This document shows positions 17,043 to 25,075 of a stretch of 64,000 nucleotides of DNA, in pieces. The notes under the pieces were generated by a model, which did not search any database, had not been told where the DNA came from, and saw only the letters and a list, made by a program, of their open reading frames with translations. Origin of the DNA: Streptomyces sp. V4I2 (GTDB lineage Bacteria > Actinomycetota > Actinomycetes > Streptomycetales > Streptomycetaceae); NCBI RefSeq assembly GCF_030817655.1, contig NZ_JAUSZM010000003.1:2294001-2358000 (forward strand), given 5' to 3'. Within the stretch, counting starts at the first letter, position 1. Each line of letters starts with the position of its first letter. Both the position numbers and the translations under genes were made by a program.

Positions 17043-18773
17043 ATGACCGAGCAGGGACAGCCGCCGCAGGGCCCGGGAGCGTCCGGCCCGGGGCCCGACG
17101 GATCGGGATTCAGTTATCGAGGAGCCGAGCAGGAACTGGTCGTCGTCGCACGTCCCGAGGCCCGGCTGCGTGCCGGCGCCGAGGGCGTCCGCTCGGCGGC
17201 GGGCGCCGACGTGTCGGCCCTCAACATGTTCCTCAGCGACGAACAGCTCTCTTTGGAACCGCTGTTCGGCAGCGAGGAGCGGCTCCAGCAGTCCGCCGCA
17301 GCGGGCCCGGAGGACGTGCCCGACCTGGCGCTCTTCTACCGGGTGCGCGGCGGGCAGAACCGCGCCCAGGAGCTGCGGGCCCGGATGGCCGCGCTGCCGG
17401 GCGTCGACACGGCGTACGTGAAACCGCGCGCCGTACCCGCCTCCCTCGGGCAGATCGGGGAGGACACCCGGCGGCTGAAGGAAGGGGCGCCGGTCACCCC
17501 CGACTTCACCGGCCGTCAGGGGTATCTGCGGCCCGCGCCCGAGGGCATCGAAGCCTACTGGGCCTGGCAGCGGCCCGGCGGCACCGGCCAGGGCGTGACG
17601 GTGATCGACGTCGAGGGCGCCTGGCAGCTGGGCCACGAGGACCTGGCCGCCAAGCTCGCCGGCGTGGTCGTCGGCACCCCGCTGACCGACCTCGCCTGGC
17701 GCAACCACGGCACCGCCGTGATCGGCGTGATTGGCGGCGACCGGGGTGAGCACGGCGTCACCGGCATCGCGCCGGACGCGCTGACCGCCGCGGCGTCCTT
17801 CCAGGACATCGGCACCGCGGCCGCGATCCACGCGGCGGCCGACCGGCTCGCCCCCGGCGACGTCGTGCTGGTCGAGCTGCAGCGGCCCGGACCGCGGTTC
17901 GACTTCGAGGAGCGCGACGACCAGCGCGGGTACATCGCGCTGGAGTGGTGGCCGGACGACTTCGCGGCCGTCCGGTACGCGACCGCCAAGGGTGTCCTCG
18001 TGGTGGCGGCCGCGGGCAACGGCGGCGAGTCCCTCGACGACGGGGTGTACGAGCGCCGCCCGGACGAGTTCCCCCAGTGGTGGCGGGGCCCGTTCAACCC
18101 GTCCAACCAGTCCTCCGGCGCCGTCCTGGTCGGCGCGGGCGCCCCGCCGCCCGGCACGCACGGCCGCGACCACGGCCCGGACCGCTCCCGGCTGGCGTTC
18201 TCCAACTACGGCGCCCGCGTGGACGCCCAGGGCTGGGGCCGCGAGGTCACGACCACCGGCGGCTCCTGGGACCGGCCCGGCGACCTGCAGGGCGGGCCCG
18301 AGGAGATCGCCTGGTACACGGACACGTTCTCCGGGACCTCCTCCGCCTCCCCGGTGGTGGTCGGCGCGCTGGCGGCGCTGCAGGGCATGCTGAGGGCGGC
18401 CGGCCAGCCGCCGATGTCCCCCGAACGCGCCCGTTCCGTGCTGCGGGCCACCGGCTCCCCGCAGCAGGACGCGCCGGACCGGCCCGCCTCCCAGCGGATC
18501 GGCAACCGGCCCGACATCAGGGCGGCGGTCACCCGGCTGCTGCCCGAGGCGGTCGGCTCGGGCCGGGCCGAACGGTACTGGGACGAACTGCTGCCGTACC
18601 CGCGCGAACTCCCGCCCAGGCTCCGGCTGTTCGTGGCCGGCGGCTGGCGCAGCCTCAACCACCCGTCCCCCGAGATCCGCCAGGCGGTGCACACCGCCTT
18701 CGCGGGGGGACGGCCGGACGTCCGGGTCTGGTTCTCGGACGACGAGATCGTCGGCCTCGTCATCGCAGGCTGA
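17043..18773 (+). CDS. S8 family (subtilisin-like) serine peptidase, cytoplasmic type
   Basis: A 576-residue subtilase. The triad is visible: Asp in VTVIDVEGAWQ (about residue 192), His in WRNHGTAVIGVIGG (about residue 225) and Ser in DTFSGTSSASPVVVGALA (about residue 435). The oxyanion Asn is plausible in LVVAAAGNGGES. It has no signal peptide: the N-terminus is Gly/Pro-rich and hydrophilic. About 180 residues precede the catalytic domain and could be a propeptide. The last 50 residues (527-576), containing GGWRSLNHPSPEIRQAV, form a module repeated in the next gene's product. The ATG at 17043 has GGGAG upstream. The next gene follows after 36 bases, so the two are likely co-transcribed. Confidence 0.9.
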   Translation: MTEQGQPPQGPGASGPGPDGSGFSYRGAEQELVVVARPEARLRAGAEGVRSAAGADVSALNMFLSDEQLSLEPLFGSEERLQQSAAAGPEDVPDLALFYRVRGGQNRAQELRARMAALPGVDTAYVKPRAVPASLGQIGEDTRRLKEGAPVTPDFTGRQGYLRPAPEGIEAYWAWQRPGGTGQGVTVIDVEGAWQLGHEDLAAKLAGVVVGTPLTDLAWRNHGTAVIGVIGGDRGEHGVTGIAPDALTAAASFQDIGTAAAIHAAADRLAPGDVVLVELQRPGPRFDFEERDDQRGYIALEWWPDDFAAVRYATAKGVLVVAAAGNGGESLDDGVYERRPDEFPQWWRGPFNPSNQSSGAVLVGAGAPPPGTHGRDHGPDRSRLAFSNYGARVDAQGWGREVTTTGGSWDRPGDLQGGPEEIAWYTDTFSGTSSASPVVVGALAALQGMLRAAGQPPMSPERARSVLRATGSPQQDAPDRPASQRIGNRPDIRAAVTRLLPEAVGSGRAERYWDELLPYPRELPPRLRLFVAGGWRSLNHPSPEIRQAVHTAFAGGRPDVRVWFSDDEIVGLVIAG

Positions 18774-18809
18774 CGGTTCCTCATTCCACCCATGGAAGGT
18801 GGCACTCGC

Positions 18810-19403
18810 ATGAGCATCAACCCGCAGATGAGTCAGCAAGGACAGCAGGGTCAGCAGGGTCAGCAGGGTCAGCAGCAAGGGCAGTTCCCGAGCACCTCGC
18901 CGTACCAGCAGCAGAACCAGCCGTTCGGCATGGGCGGCGGCATGGGCGGCGGCATGGGCGGCGGCACGCTCGAGCAGCTCCAGCAGCTCGGCCAGCAGCA
19001 GCCGTTCCAGCAGTTGCTGCAGCAGCTCGCCCAGACTCAGCTCGGTCAGACCCAGTTCGGCCAGGGGCAGCAGGAGCAGCAGTCACGGCAGGCCGAGCAG
19101 CAGATGCAACAGCAGTTGCAGCAGCTCGCGCAGACCGTGGTCCAGCAGGTGATCCAGCAGGTCCAGGCGCAGTCCCTCGCCTCCGGTGTGGCGGGCGGCT
19201 TCATCGACGTCGTCCACCCGCTGCAGGGCCAGCCCCAGCAGATCTTCCTGCGCATCGACGGCCAGTTCCGGGTCTTCAACAATCCGACCCCGCAGATCCA
19301 CCAGCAGATCCAGGAGGCCTTCGCCTTCGGCCACCAGGTGATCGGTGTCTGGGACACCCAGTCGCCGAACGTCCTGCGGAGCGTGCGGATCCAGCGGATC
19401 TGA
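18810..19403 (+). CDS. Glutamine/glycine-rich protein sharing a C-terminal module with the S8 protease
   Basis: A 197-residue protein of a kind I do not recognise. Residues 1-125 are extremely rich in glutamine, with tandem QQG units, a GMGGGMGGGMGGG stretch and long Q-runs, resembling a disordered or prion-like segment. Residues 143-197 form a compact domain, FLRIDGQFRVFNNPTPQ followed by IHQQIQEAFAFG. It aligns with the end of the preceding protease as G-x-[WF]-R-x-x-N-x-P-[ST]-P-x-I-x-Q and a later AFAxG. No signal peptide or membrane helix is seen. The ATG at 18810 is chosen for its ribosome site GGAAGGTGG; an upstream in-frame ATG lies at 18792. Substrate, inhibitor or scaffold partner of the protease are all possible. 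Confidence 0.75.
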   Translation: MSINPQMSQQGQQGQQGQQGQQQGQFPSTSPYQQQNQPFGMGGGMGGGMGGGTLEQLQQLGQQQPFQQLLQQLAQTQLGQTQFGQGQQEQQSRQAEQQMQQQLQQLAQTVVQQVIQQVQAQSLASGVAGGFIDVVHPLQGQPQQIFLRIDGQFRVFNNPTPQIHQQIQEAFAFGHQVIGVWDTQSPNVLRSVRIQRI

Positions 19404-19436
19404 CCGGCTCCTGAAGAGACCCACCCGGAAGAACGG

Positions 19437-19472
19437 GAGGGGCGCTTCCCCCACGGGGAGGAAGCGCCCCTC
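19437..19472. terminator. Bidirectional terminator between the Q-rich gene and mshC
   Basis: A perfect 13-bp stem (19437-19449 with 19460-19472) lies between convergent genes, 33 bases past the Q-rich gene's stop and 51 bases past the mshC stop on the other strand. Confidence 0.75.
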
Positions 19473-19513
19473 TCTTGTGCCCTGCTCTCGTGCTCTTGTG
19501 CCCTGCTCTCGTG
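19472..19513. repeat. 21-base unit in two exact tandem copies
   Basis: The 21-base unit beginning ctcttgtgccctgc and ending tctcgtg is present twice head to tail (19472-19492 and 19493-19513). It lies just after the terminator stem and just before the mshC stop. It is probably a replication-slippage product. Confidence 0.8.
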
Positions 19514-19523
19514 TCCTGCGGCG

Positions 19524-20753
19524 CTACAACGCCACGCCCAGCAGCGCGTCCACCGCACGCGACACCACACCCGGCGCGCCTTCGTCCGTTCCGCCCCGCT
19601 CGCTCTGGAGCGTCACCCACCGGTCCACGGCGGCCAGCGCGGCCGGCGCGTTCAGGTCGGCGGCGAGGGCCTCCCGGATCTCCTCGACGAGCGCCTCGGC
19701 GGGCGGACCGTCGGGCCGGGAGACGGCGGCACGCCAGCGGCCGAGCCGGTCGAGGGCGTCCTGGAGGACCTGGTCGGTCCACTCCCAGTCGGCCCGGTAG
19801 TGATGGGCGAGCAGCGCGAGCCGGATGCCGGCGGGGTCGACGCCCTCGCGCCTGAGCTGCGAGACGAAGACCAGGTTCCCCTTGGACTTGGACATCTTCT
19901 CGCCGTGCAGCGCGACCATGCCGGCGTGGACGTACGCCTTGGCCATGGGGAACTCGCCGGTCAGCACCTGGGCGTGCGAGGCGCCCATCTCGTGGTGCGG
20001 GAAGGCGAGGTCGGAGCCGCCGCCCTGGACGTCGAAGCCCATCCCGAGGTGGTCGAGGGCGATGGCGACGCACTCGATGTGCCAGCCGGGCCGGCCGCGC
20101 CCGAGCGAGGCGCCGTCCCAGCTGGGCTCGCCCTCGCGCGCGGCCATCCACAGCATCGGGTCGAGCGGGTTCTTCTTGCCAGGCCGGTCGGGGTCGCCCC
20201 CGCGCTCGGCGGACAACAGCCGCATGGCGGCGGCGTCGAGGCCCGAGACCTTGCCGAAGTTCGGGTCGGACCCGACGGAGAAGTAGGTGTCCCCCTCGAG
20301 TTCGTAGGCGGCACCCGCGTCCCGCAGCCGCTCGACGAGCGGCACGATGCCGGGTATCGCCTCGACCGCGCCGATGTACTGCCGCGGGGGCAGCATCCGC
20401 AGGGCGGTCATGTCCTCGCGGAAGAGGGCCGTCTCCTTCTCGGCGAGGGCGGCCCAGTCGATGCCGTCGCGCTCCGCCCGCTCGAGCAGCGGATCGTCGA
20501 TGTCGGTGACGTTCTGGACGTAGTGAACCTGCCGCTTGGTGTCGAGCCACACGCGCTGGACAAGGTCGAACGCGTTGTAGGTCGCCGCGTGACCCAGGTG
20601 GGTCGCGTCGTACGGCGTGATGCCGCAGACGTAGATACGGGCGACGGGACCGGGGTCGAGGAGGACCGAACCGCCGGTCGCGGTGTCGTGGATCCTCAGG
20701 TCGCGGCCCTGACCAGGCAGGGCGGGGACCTCGGAAGCGGGCCAGGCATGCAT
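19524..20753 (-). CDS. mshC: Cysteine:glucosaminyl inositol ligase (mycothiol synthesis)
   Basis: A 409-residue homologue of cysteinyl-tRNA synthetase. The zinc and nucleotide motifs are [19 protein letters not shown] (Cys43, HLGH at 52-55) and KMSKSKGN at about residues 284-291. The tRNA-anticodon-binding tail of true CysS is absent, as expected for MshC. It joins cysteine to 1-D-myo-inosityl 2-amino-2-deoxy-glucopyranoside with ATP, the penultimate step of mycothiol synthesis. The conserved actinobacterial neighbours (SCO1664 family, DUF3090, histidine phosphatase) lie directly upstream in the same direction. The start at 20753 fits the family's N-terminus ([16 protein letters not shown]). 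Confidence 0.93.
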   Translation of the reverse strand: MHAWPASEVPALPGQGRDLRIHDTATGGSVLLDPGPVARIYVCGITPYDATHLGHAATYNAFDLVQRVWLDTKRQVHYVQNVTDIDDPLLERAERDGIDWAALAEKETALFREDMTALRMLPPRQYIGAVEAIPGIVPLVERLRDAGAAYELEGDTYFSVGSDPNFGKVSGLDAAAMRLLSAERGGDPDRPGKKNPLDPMLWMAAREGEPSWDGASLGRGRPGWHIECVAIALDHLGMGFDVQGGGSDLAFPHHEMGASHAQVLTGEFPMAKAYVHAGMVALHGEKMSKSKGNLVFVSQLRREGVDPAGIRLALLAHHYRADWEWTDQVLQDALDRLGRWRAAVSRPDGPPAEALVEEIREALAADLNAPAALAAVDRWVTLQSERGGTDEGAPGVVSRAVDALLGVAL

Positions 20754-20847
20754 GTCATGAGCCTAACCGGACGGATGTTCCGTATACGAACCGGACCGGG
20801 CCGGATGGCCGGTAAGGCGTTCTTGCGCGTTACGGGCCATTGTGCAG

Positions 20848-21678
20848 CTATACCGGCGGCCAGGGAATGGCCGGCCACTCCCCGCTCGGCTCCGGATGCT
20901 TCCCCGACGCCAGCAGCGCGTCCACACGCGCGCGCGTGGCGTCGAGTTCCACGGCTGTGATCAGGGGAGCCAGCGTGGTGGCGAGGGTCCCGCCCTGCCC
21001 CAGCGCCTCCTTGAGACCTTTGAGGACGTCGACCGCCTCACCGGTCAGCGGCTCCCCGGCCCAGCCCCACAGCAGCGTCCGCAACTTGTTCTCGGCGTTG
21101 AAGGTGACCCCGTGGTCGATGCCGTACAGCCGGTCCCCGGCGGCGGGCAGGAGGTGGCCGCCCTTGCGGTCCGCGTTGTTGATCACGGCGTCCAGCACGG
21201 CGAGCCGGCGCAACCGCTCGTCGTCGGCGTGCACGAGCAGCGCGGTCCGTCCCTCCCCGACCTCGGCGAAGCCGATCGCCTTCCAGCCGGGCTCCGGCTC
21301 CTGAGCGTCCACGAGCGCGAGCAGCTCGGCCCCGGGTGTCACCTCGATCCACAGCTGGCACATGCCCTCGCCGTACGGCCCGTCCCGCAGCACGGTGTGC
21401 GGTACGAGCCCCCAGCCGGTCGCCTCGGAGACCTCGTACGCGGCGACCTCACGCTGGGCGAGGGTCCCGTCGGGGAAGTCCCACAGGGGCTGCTCGCCGG
21501 CGACCGGCTTGTAGATGCAGGCGGCCTCCTGCCCGTCGCGCGTGACCGTGCAGTAGAGCGCCGCGTTGGACGCCTCACGGATGCGGCCGCGCACGGTGAG
21601 CTCGCCCTCGGCGAGGAGTTCGGCAGGTGTCGCCCCGGTCGTCACGCTCCGCGGCGGTATCCGTTCTGGCGCGGACAT
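20848..21678 (-). CDS. SCO1664-family protein with PI3/4-kinase-like motifs
   Basis: A 276-residue protein of a conserved actinobacterial family. By eye it has a kinase-like layout: a lysine in ACIYKPVAGEQPLWDFP (Lys57), a catalytic-loop-like segment VLDAVINNADRKGGHLL (Asp170) and a metal-loop-like YGIDHGVTF (Asp188). These resemble the PI3/4-kinase or HipA fold, so it may be a protein or small-molecule kinase; no activity is proved. The start at 21678 is preferred over 21720 because GGAAGGAC lies just before it. It overlaps the upstream DUF3090 frame by 37 bases, implying coupled translation. Confidence 0.82.
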   Translation of the reverse strand: MSAPERIPPRSVTTGATPAELLAEGELTVRGRIREASNAALYCTVTRDGQEAACIYKPVAGEQPLWDFPDGTLAQREVAAYEVSEATGWGLVPHTVLRDGPYGEGMCQLWIEVTPGAELLALVDAQEPEPGWKAIGFAEVGEGRTALLVHADDERLRRLAVLDAVINNADRKGGHLLPAAGDRLYGIDHGVTFNAENKLRTLLWGWAGEPLTGEAVDVLKGLKEALGQGGTLATTLAPLITAVELDATRARVDALLASGKHPEPSGEWPAIPWPPV

Positions 21679-22232
21679 ACGTGTCCTTCCGGGTCGAGCG
21701 GGAGGCTGCACAGCGGACACGGCGGCCGCCCGGCGTTGACGACGTCCAGGGCCCGCTTGGCGAACGCTCTCGCCTGCGCGCCGGTGAGCCGGACCCGCAG
21801 CATCGGGGGGCCGTTCTCCTCGTCCTGGAGGAGACGCTCCTCGGCCTCGGCGAGGTCCTCCTCGGAGTCGGCGTCGAGCTCCACGAGGGCCTGCGCCTCG
21901 ACGATCATGCGCTGTTCCTCGCCGTCCCAGGCGAGGGCCATGGTGCCGACCCGGAACTCCTCCTCGACGGGGGTGTCGAGGGGGCGGGTGTCGGCGACTT
22001 CGGTGGGTACCACCGCCGGGACGGCGGCGCTGCCGCCACTACGGCGTACGACCTCGTCCAGCAGTTCGTCCATGCGCTCGGCGAGCGCGGCCACCTGGGT
22101 CTTCTCCAGGGCCACGCTGGTCACCCGGGGGCCGGCCGTGGCCTGGAGGAAGAACGTACGGCGTCCGGGCAGTCCGACCGTACCGGCCACGAAGCGCTCC
22201 GGGGGGTCGTAGAGGAACACCTGACGGGACAC
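21642..22232 (-). CDS. DUF3090 family protein with C-terminal zinc ribbon
   Basis: A 196-residue conserved actinobacterial protein of unknown function (DUF3090). It opens with SRQVFLYDPPERFVAGTVG. A middle section contains VALEKTQVAALAERMDELL. The C-terminus has CPLCSLPLDPEGHVCPR, a probable zinc-binding CPxC...C knuckle near residues 170-190. The family co-occurs with the SCO1664-type gene and a histidine phosphatase near mshC in many actinobacteria, so the three probably act together. Confidence 0.88.
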   Translation of the reverse strand: MSRQVFLYDPPERFVAGTVGLPGRRTFFLQATAGPRVTSVALEKTQVAALAERMDELLDEVVRRSGGSAAVPAVVPTEVADTRPLDTPVEEEFRVGTMALAWDGEEQRMIVEAQALVELDADSEEDLAEAEERLLQDEENGPPMLRVRLTGAQARAFAKRALDVVNAGRPPCPLCSLPLDPEGHVCPRQNGYRRGA

Positions 22233-22289
22233 GTCCTGTCTCCATTGAAATCGTGGGTGTGAACCGCTTCACCCTACTGCGCCCGACGA

Positions 22290-22976
22290 TCACGGTGCGC
22301 CCGCACCACCCCCGACGGTGGCCTCGTCGGCCGGAGGCTCCTCGCGCGGCGCCAGGGACCGGAAATCGCCGGTGTCGCCGAGGCGGACGAGAAACGGCCT
22401 CAGGCGGGTGTAACGGATCGCGGTGATGGAACACGGTTCAACGGAAATCCGCTGGAAGAGGTCGAGATGAAGTCCGAGTGCGTCCGCCACCAACGACTTG
22501 ATGATGTCGCCGTGGGAGCACATGAGGTACACGGCGTCCCCGCCGTGGTCGCGCTCCACGCGCGCGTTCCACTCGCGCACCGCTTCGGCGGCGCGGGTCT
22601 GCATCGACCGCATCGACTCCCCACCGGGGAAGGCGGCCGCCGACGGGTGCGCCTGCACGACCTCCATCAGCGGCTCGTCCGCGAGTTCGGCGAGCTTGCG
22701 GCCGGACCAGTCGCCGTAGTGGCACTCCCCGATCCGCTCGTCGGTGTGCGCGGCGAGGCCGGGGCGGGCGTCGAGCAGCGGCCGGATCGTCTCCTGGCAG
22801 CGCTGCAGCGGGCTGCTGACGACCTCGGAGATCGGCAGCTCGGCGAGCCGCCCGGGCAGCGCGGCGGCCTGCGCGGCGCCACGCTCGTCGAGGGCGACAC
22901 CGGGCGTCCAGCCGGCGAGCAGTCCCTCGGTGTTGGCGGTGGAACGTCCGTGCCGGACGAGGATCAACGTGGGCAT
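22290..22976 (-). CDS. Histidine phosphatase family protein (MSMEG_4193-like)
   Basis: A 228-residue member of the phosphoglycerate mutase-like phosphatases. The phosphohistidine motif LILVRHGRSTAN is at residues 4-15 (His9). The proton donor lies in ERIGECHYGDWSG, and the second histidine in LMCSHGDIIKSL. The last 25 residues are an unstructured, Pro/Gly-rich tail. It removes phosphate from an unknown small substrate. It heads the leftward trio before DUF3090 (57 bases away) and is divergent from corA. Confidence 0.88.
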   Translation of the reverse strand: MPTLILVRHGRSTANTEGLLAGWTPGVALDERGAAQAAALPGRLAELPISEVVSSPLQRCQETIRPLLDARPGLAAHTDERIGECHYGDWSGRKLAELADEPLMEVVQAHPSAAAFPGGESMRSMQTRAAEAVREWNARVERDHGGDAVYLMCSHGDIIKSLVADALGLHLDLFQRISVEPCSITAIRYTRLRPFLVRLGDTGDFRSLAPREEPPADEATVGGGAGAP

Positions 22977-23038
22977 GCGGCCCAGCGTAGGCGTACGCCC
23001 GAGTGCGAGGGCCCGGGGGCCGAAGGAGAATGCGCCGC

Positions 23039-24034
23039 GTGATCGTCGACTGTGCCATTTACCGGGACGGACGCCGCACGGAGGGCCCCGAGGATCTGTC
23101 CGACGCCCTGGCCGAGGCCCGGTCGGCGCACGGCTTCGTCTGGATCGGTCTGCACGAGCCGTCCGAGAAGGAGTTCGAGCACGTCACCCAGGAGTTCGGC
23201 CTGCACCCGCTGGCGGTCGAGGACGCCCTGAAGGCTCACCAGCGGCCCAAGCTGGAGGTCTACGACGACTCGCTGTTCCTGGTCCTCAAGCCGGTCGTGT
23301 ACGAGCCGGACAGCGATGCCGTGTCCACCGGCGAGGTCATGCTCTTCCTCGGCGACTCGTTCGTGGTGACCGTCCGGCACGGCGAGGGCTCCCCGCTGGG
23401 CGCCGTACGGCATCGCATGGAGCAGGAGCCCGAGCTGCTCGGCAAGGGCCCCACCGCCGTGATGTACGCGGTCGCCGACGCCGTCGTCGACCACTACCTG
23501 GACGTGGCGACCGAATTGCAGACCGACCTGGAGGAGCTGGAGACGGAGGTGTTCTCGCCCGACGGCGGCGGCTCGCGCCACACCGCGTCCCGGATCTACA
23601 CGTTCAAGCGCCAGATCCTCGAGTTCCGCCGGGCGAGCGGCCCGCTCGCGCTGCCGCTGACCCGCCTCGCGGGCGTGGGGCAGTTCGGCGGGACGGTGCC
23701 CTTCGTGAACGACAAGGCGCAGCCCTTCTTCCGTGACGTCAGCGACCACCTCACGCGCGTGAACGAGTCCGTGGAGGGCCTGGACCGGCTGGTCTCGGAC
23801 GTCCTGTCCGCGCATCTGGCGCAGATGAGCGTCCGGCAGAACGACGACATGCGGAAGATCTCCGCATGGGCGGCCATGGCCGCGATTCCCACGATGATCG
23901 CGGGGATCTACGGCATGAACTTCGAGCACATGCCGGAGCTGCGCTGGGTGTGGGCGTATCCGGCGGTGATCGGGCTGATGGCCGCCCTGGAGGTGCTGCT
24001 GTACCGGCTGTTCAAGAGCCGGGGGTGGATGTAG
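23039..24034 (+). CDS. corA: CorA-type magnesium/cobalt transporter
   Basis: A 331-residue CorA homologue: a cytoplasmic N-terminal funnel domain (HPLAVEDALKAHQRPKLEVYD is typical) and two C-terminal membrane helices. The selectivity motif GMN is in GIYGMNFEHMPEL at residues 292-294. It forms a pentameric channel for Mg2+ in the cytoplasmic membrane. The GTG at 23039 is preferred because GGAG sits about 10 bases upstream; the ATG at 23030 is too close to that site. It converges with the ferritin-like gene, with only 10 bases between the stops. Confidence 0.92.
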   Translation: MIVDCAIYRDGRRTEGPEDLSDALAEARSAHGFVWIGLHEPSEKEFEHVTQEFGLHPLAVEDALKAHQRPKLEVYDDSLFLVLKPVVYEPDSDAVSTGEVMLFLGDSFVVTVRHGEGSPLGAVRHRMEQEPELLGKGPTAVMYAVADAVVDHYLDVATELQTDLEELETEVFSPDGGGSRHTASRIYTFKRQILEFRRASGPLALPLTRLAGVGQFGGTVPFVNDKAQPFFRDVSDHLTRVNESVEGLDRLVSDVLSAHLAQMSVRQNDDMRKISAWAAMAAIPTMIAGIYGMNFEHMPELRWVWAYPAVIGLMAALEVLLYRLFKSRGWM

Positions 24035-24044
24035 CGGGCCCGGT

Positions 24045-24833
24045 TCAGGCGAACTCGGGGGCCGAGGTCGCGGGGCCGCCCAGGGCGTTTCGGCGTTCCG
24101 GCATCGTCAGGGACACCATCCGGCGCCAGCCCGCCACGCGTTCGTACGCGTACACCGCGTGGATGCCCGCCGCGAGCACCGCCGACTTCGTCCTCGGCCA
24201 GCCGAGGATGCGGCCCATGTGGGACATGACGGCGAGGCTGACGTCCCGGTAGATGCGGATCTCCGCGAGCGCGCTCTCCCGCAGTGTCCGCTGGATCGCG
24301 CGGCCGTGCCCGGCGGCCGCGAAGCGCAGGAGCTCCTCGTGGCAGTAGGCGAGGTGGTCGTCCTCGTCGTGGGAGATCATCCTGACCGCGCGGCCGAGGT
24401 CGGGATGGTCGGCGAAGTGCTTGCGCAGCAGGTCCATCTGCTCCGAGGCGCGCTGCTCGGTGACCCTGCTGTGGGCGAGGTAGGTGACGATGTCCTGCAC
24501 GGTCAGCGGCTCGTCGCTCTTCAGCTTCTCGTGGGCGAGTCCGATGCCGTGCTTCTCGAGAAGCATCGTGTAGTCGGTCTCGGGCGGGACGGGGACGGCT
24601 TCGAGACCGCGTTTCTTCATCAGGGCGTTGAAGATCCGCCCGTGCTTGTCCTCGTCCGCTCCGTGCCGGGTGATCTTGGGGGCCAGTTCGCGCTCGCTCG
24701 CGGGGACGAGCGCCGCGATACGGGTGTTCTCCCAGCCGCCCTGCGACTCCCCGCTCGCCGCGATGGAGCAGAACAGCCGGTAGGACTCGTCGTTGTCGAG
24801 GATCTCCTGGAACAGACTCTTGGCCGAAAGCAT
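24045..24833 (-). CDS. Ferritin-like domain protein
   Basis: A 262-residue, mainly helical protein. Candidate di-iron ligands are present in two pairs: HGADEDKHGRIFNALMK and RMISHDEDDHLAYCHEELL, with further glutamates in NDESYRLFCSIAASGE and VTEQRASEQMDLL. This places it among ferritin-like/rubrerythrin-type proteins of unassigned function common in Streptomyces. A role in iron or oxidative-stress handling is possible but unproved. The ATG at 24833 follows a GGAGAGG by about 9 bases; an upstream in-frame GTG at 24842 is less likely. Confidence 0.78.
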   Translation of the reverse strand: MLSAKSLFQEILDNDESYRLFCSIAASGESQGGWENTRIAALVPASERELAPKITRHGADEDKHGRIFNALMKKRGLEAVPVPPETDYTMLLEKHGIGLAHEKLKSDEPLTVQDIVTYLAHSRVTEQRASEQMDLLRKHFADHPDLGRAVRMISHDEDDHLAYCHEELLRFAAAGHGRAIQRTLRESALAEIRIYRDVSLAVMSHMGRILGWPRTKSAVLAAGIHAVYAYERVAGWRRMVSLTMPERRNALGGPATSAPEFA

Positions 24834-25075
24834 CGTCAGCACCTCTCCGCAGGGCTCTCCGCAGGTTCCGCAAAGAACGAGTCAAATGCGGCGAGAGGGG
24901 TGCTGCAACAGCTGTGTCGGACAACTCCGCCAAAAGGAGGACCTCCGGGGTCGCTCCTGGGGCGTAACCGGGAGGGTCCGGGCGCGTTGTTCCGCGTGAC
25001 GGCCGTGGCGGGGAAGACCCCCGAGCCCCCACCACGGCCGCGGAAACCTCCGGTGGTCGAACCGGCTGCTCCTAC

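Noticed and set aside
18792..19403. Glutamine repeats of the Q-rich gene considered as a CRISPR-like or satellite repeat
   Set aside because: The cag/cagcag units are short, irregular and in frame, without spacers; they encode protein.
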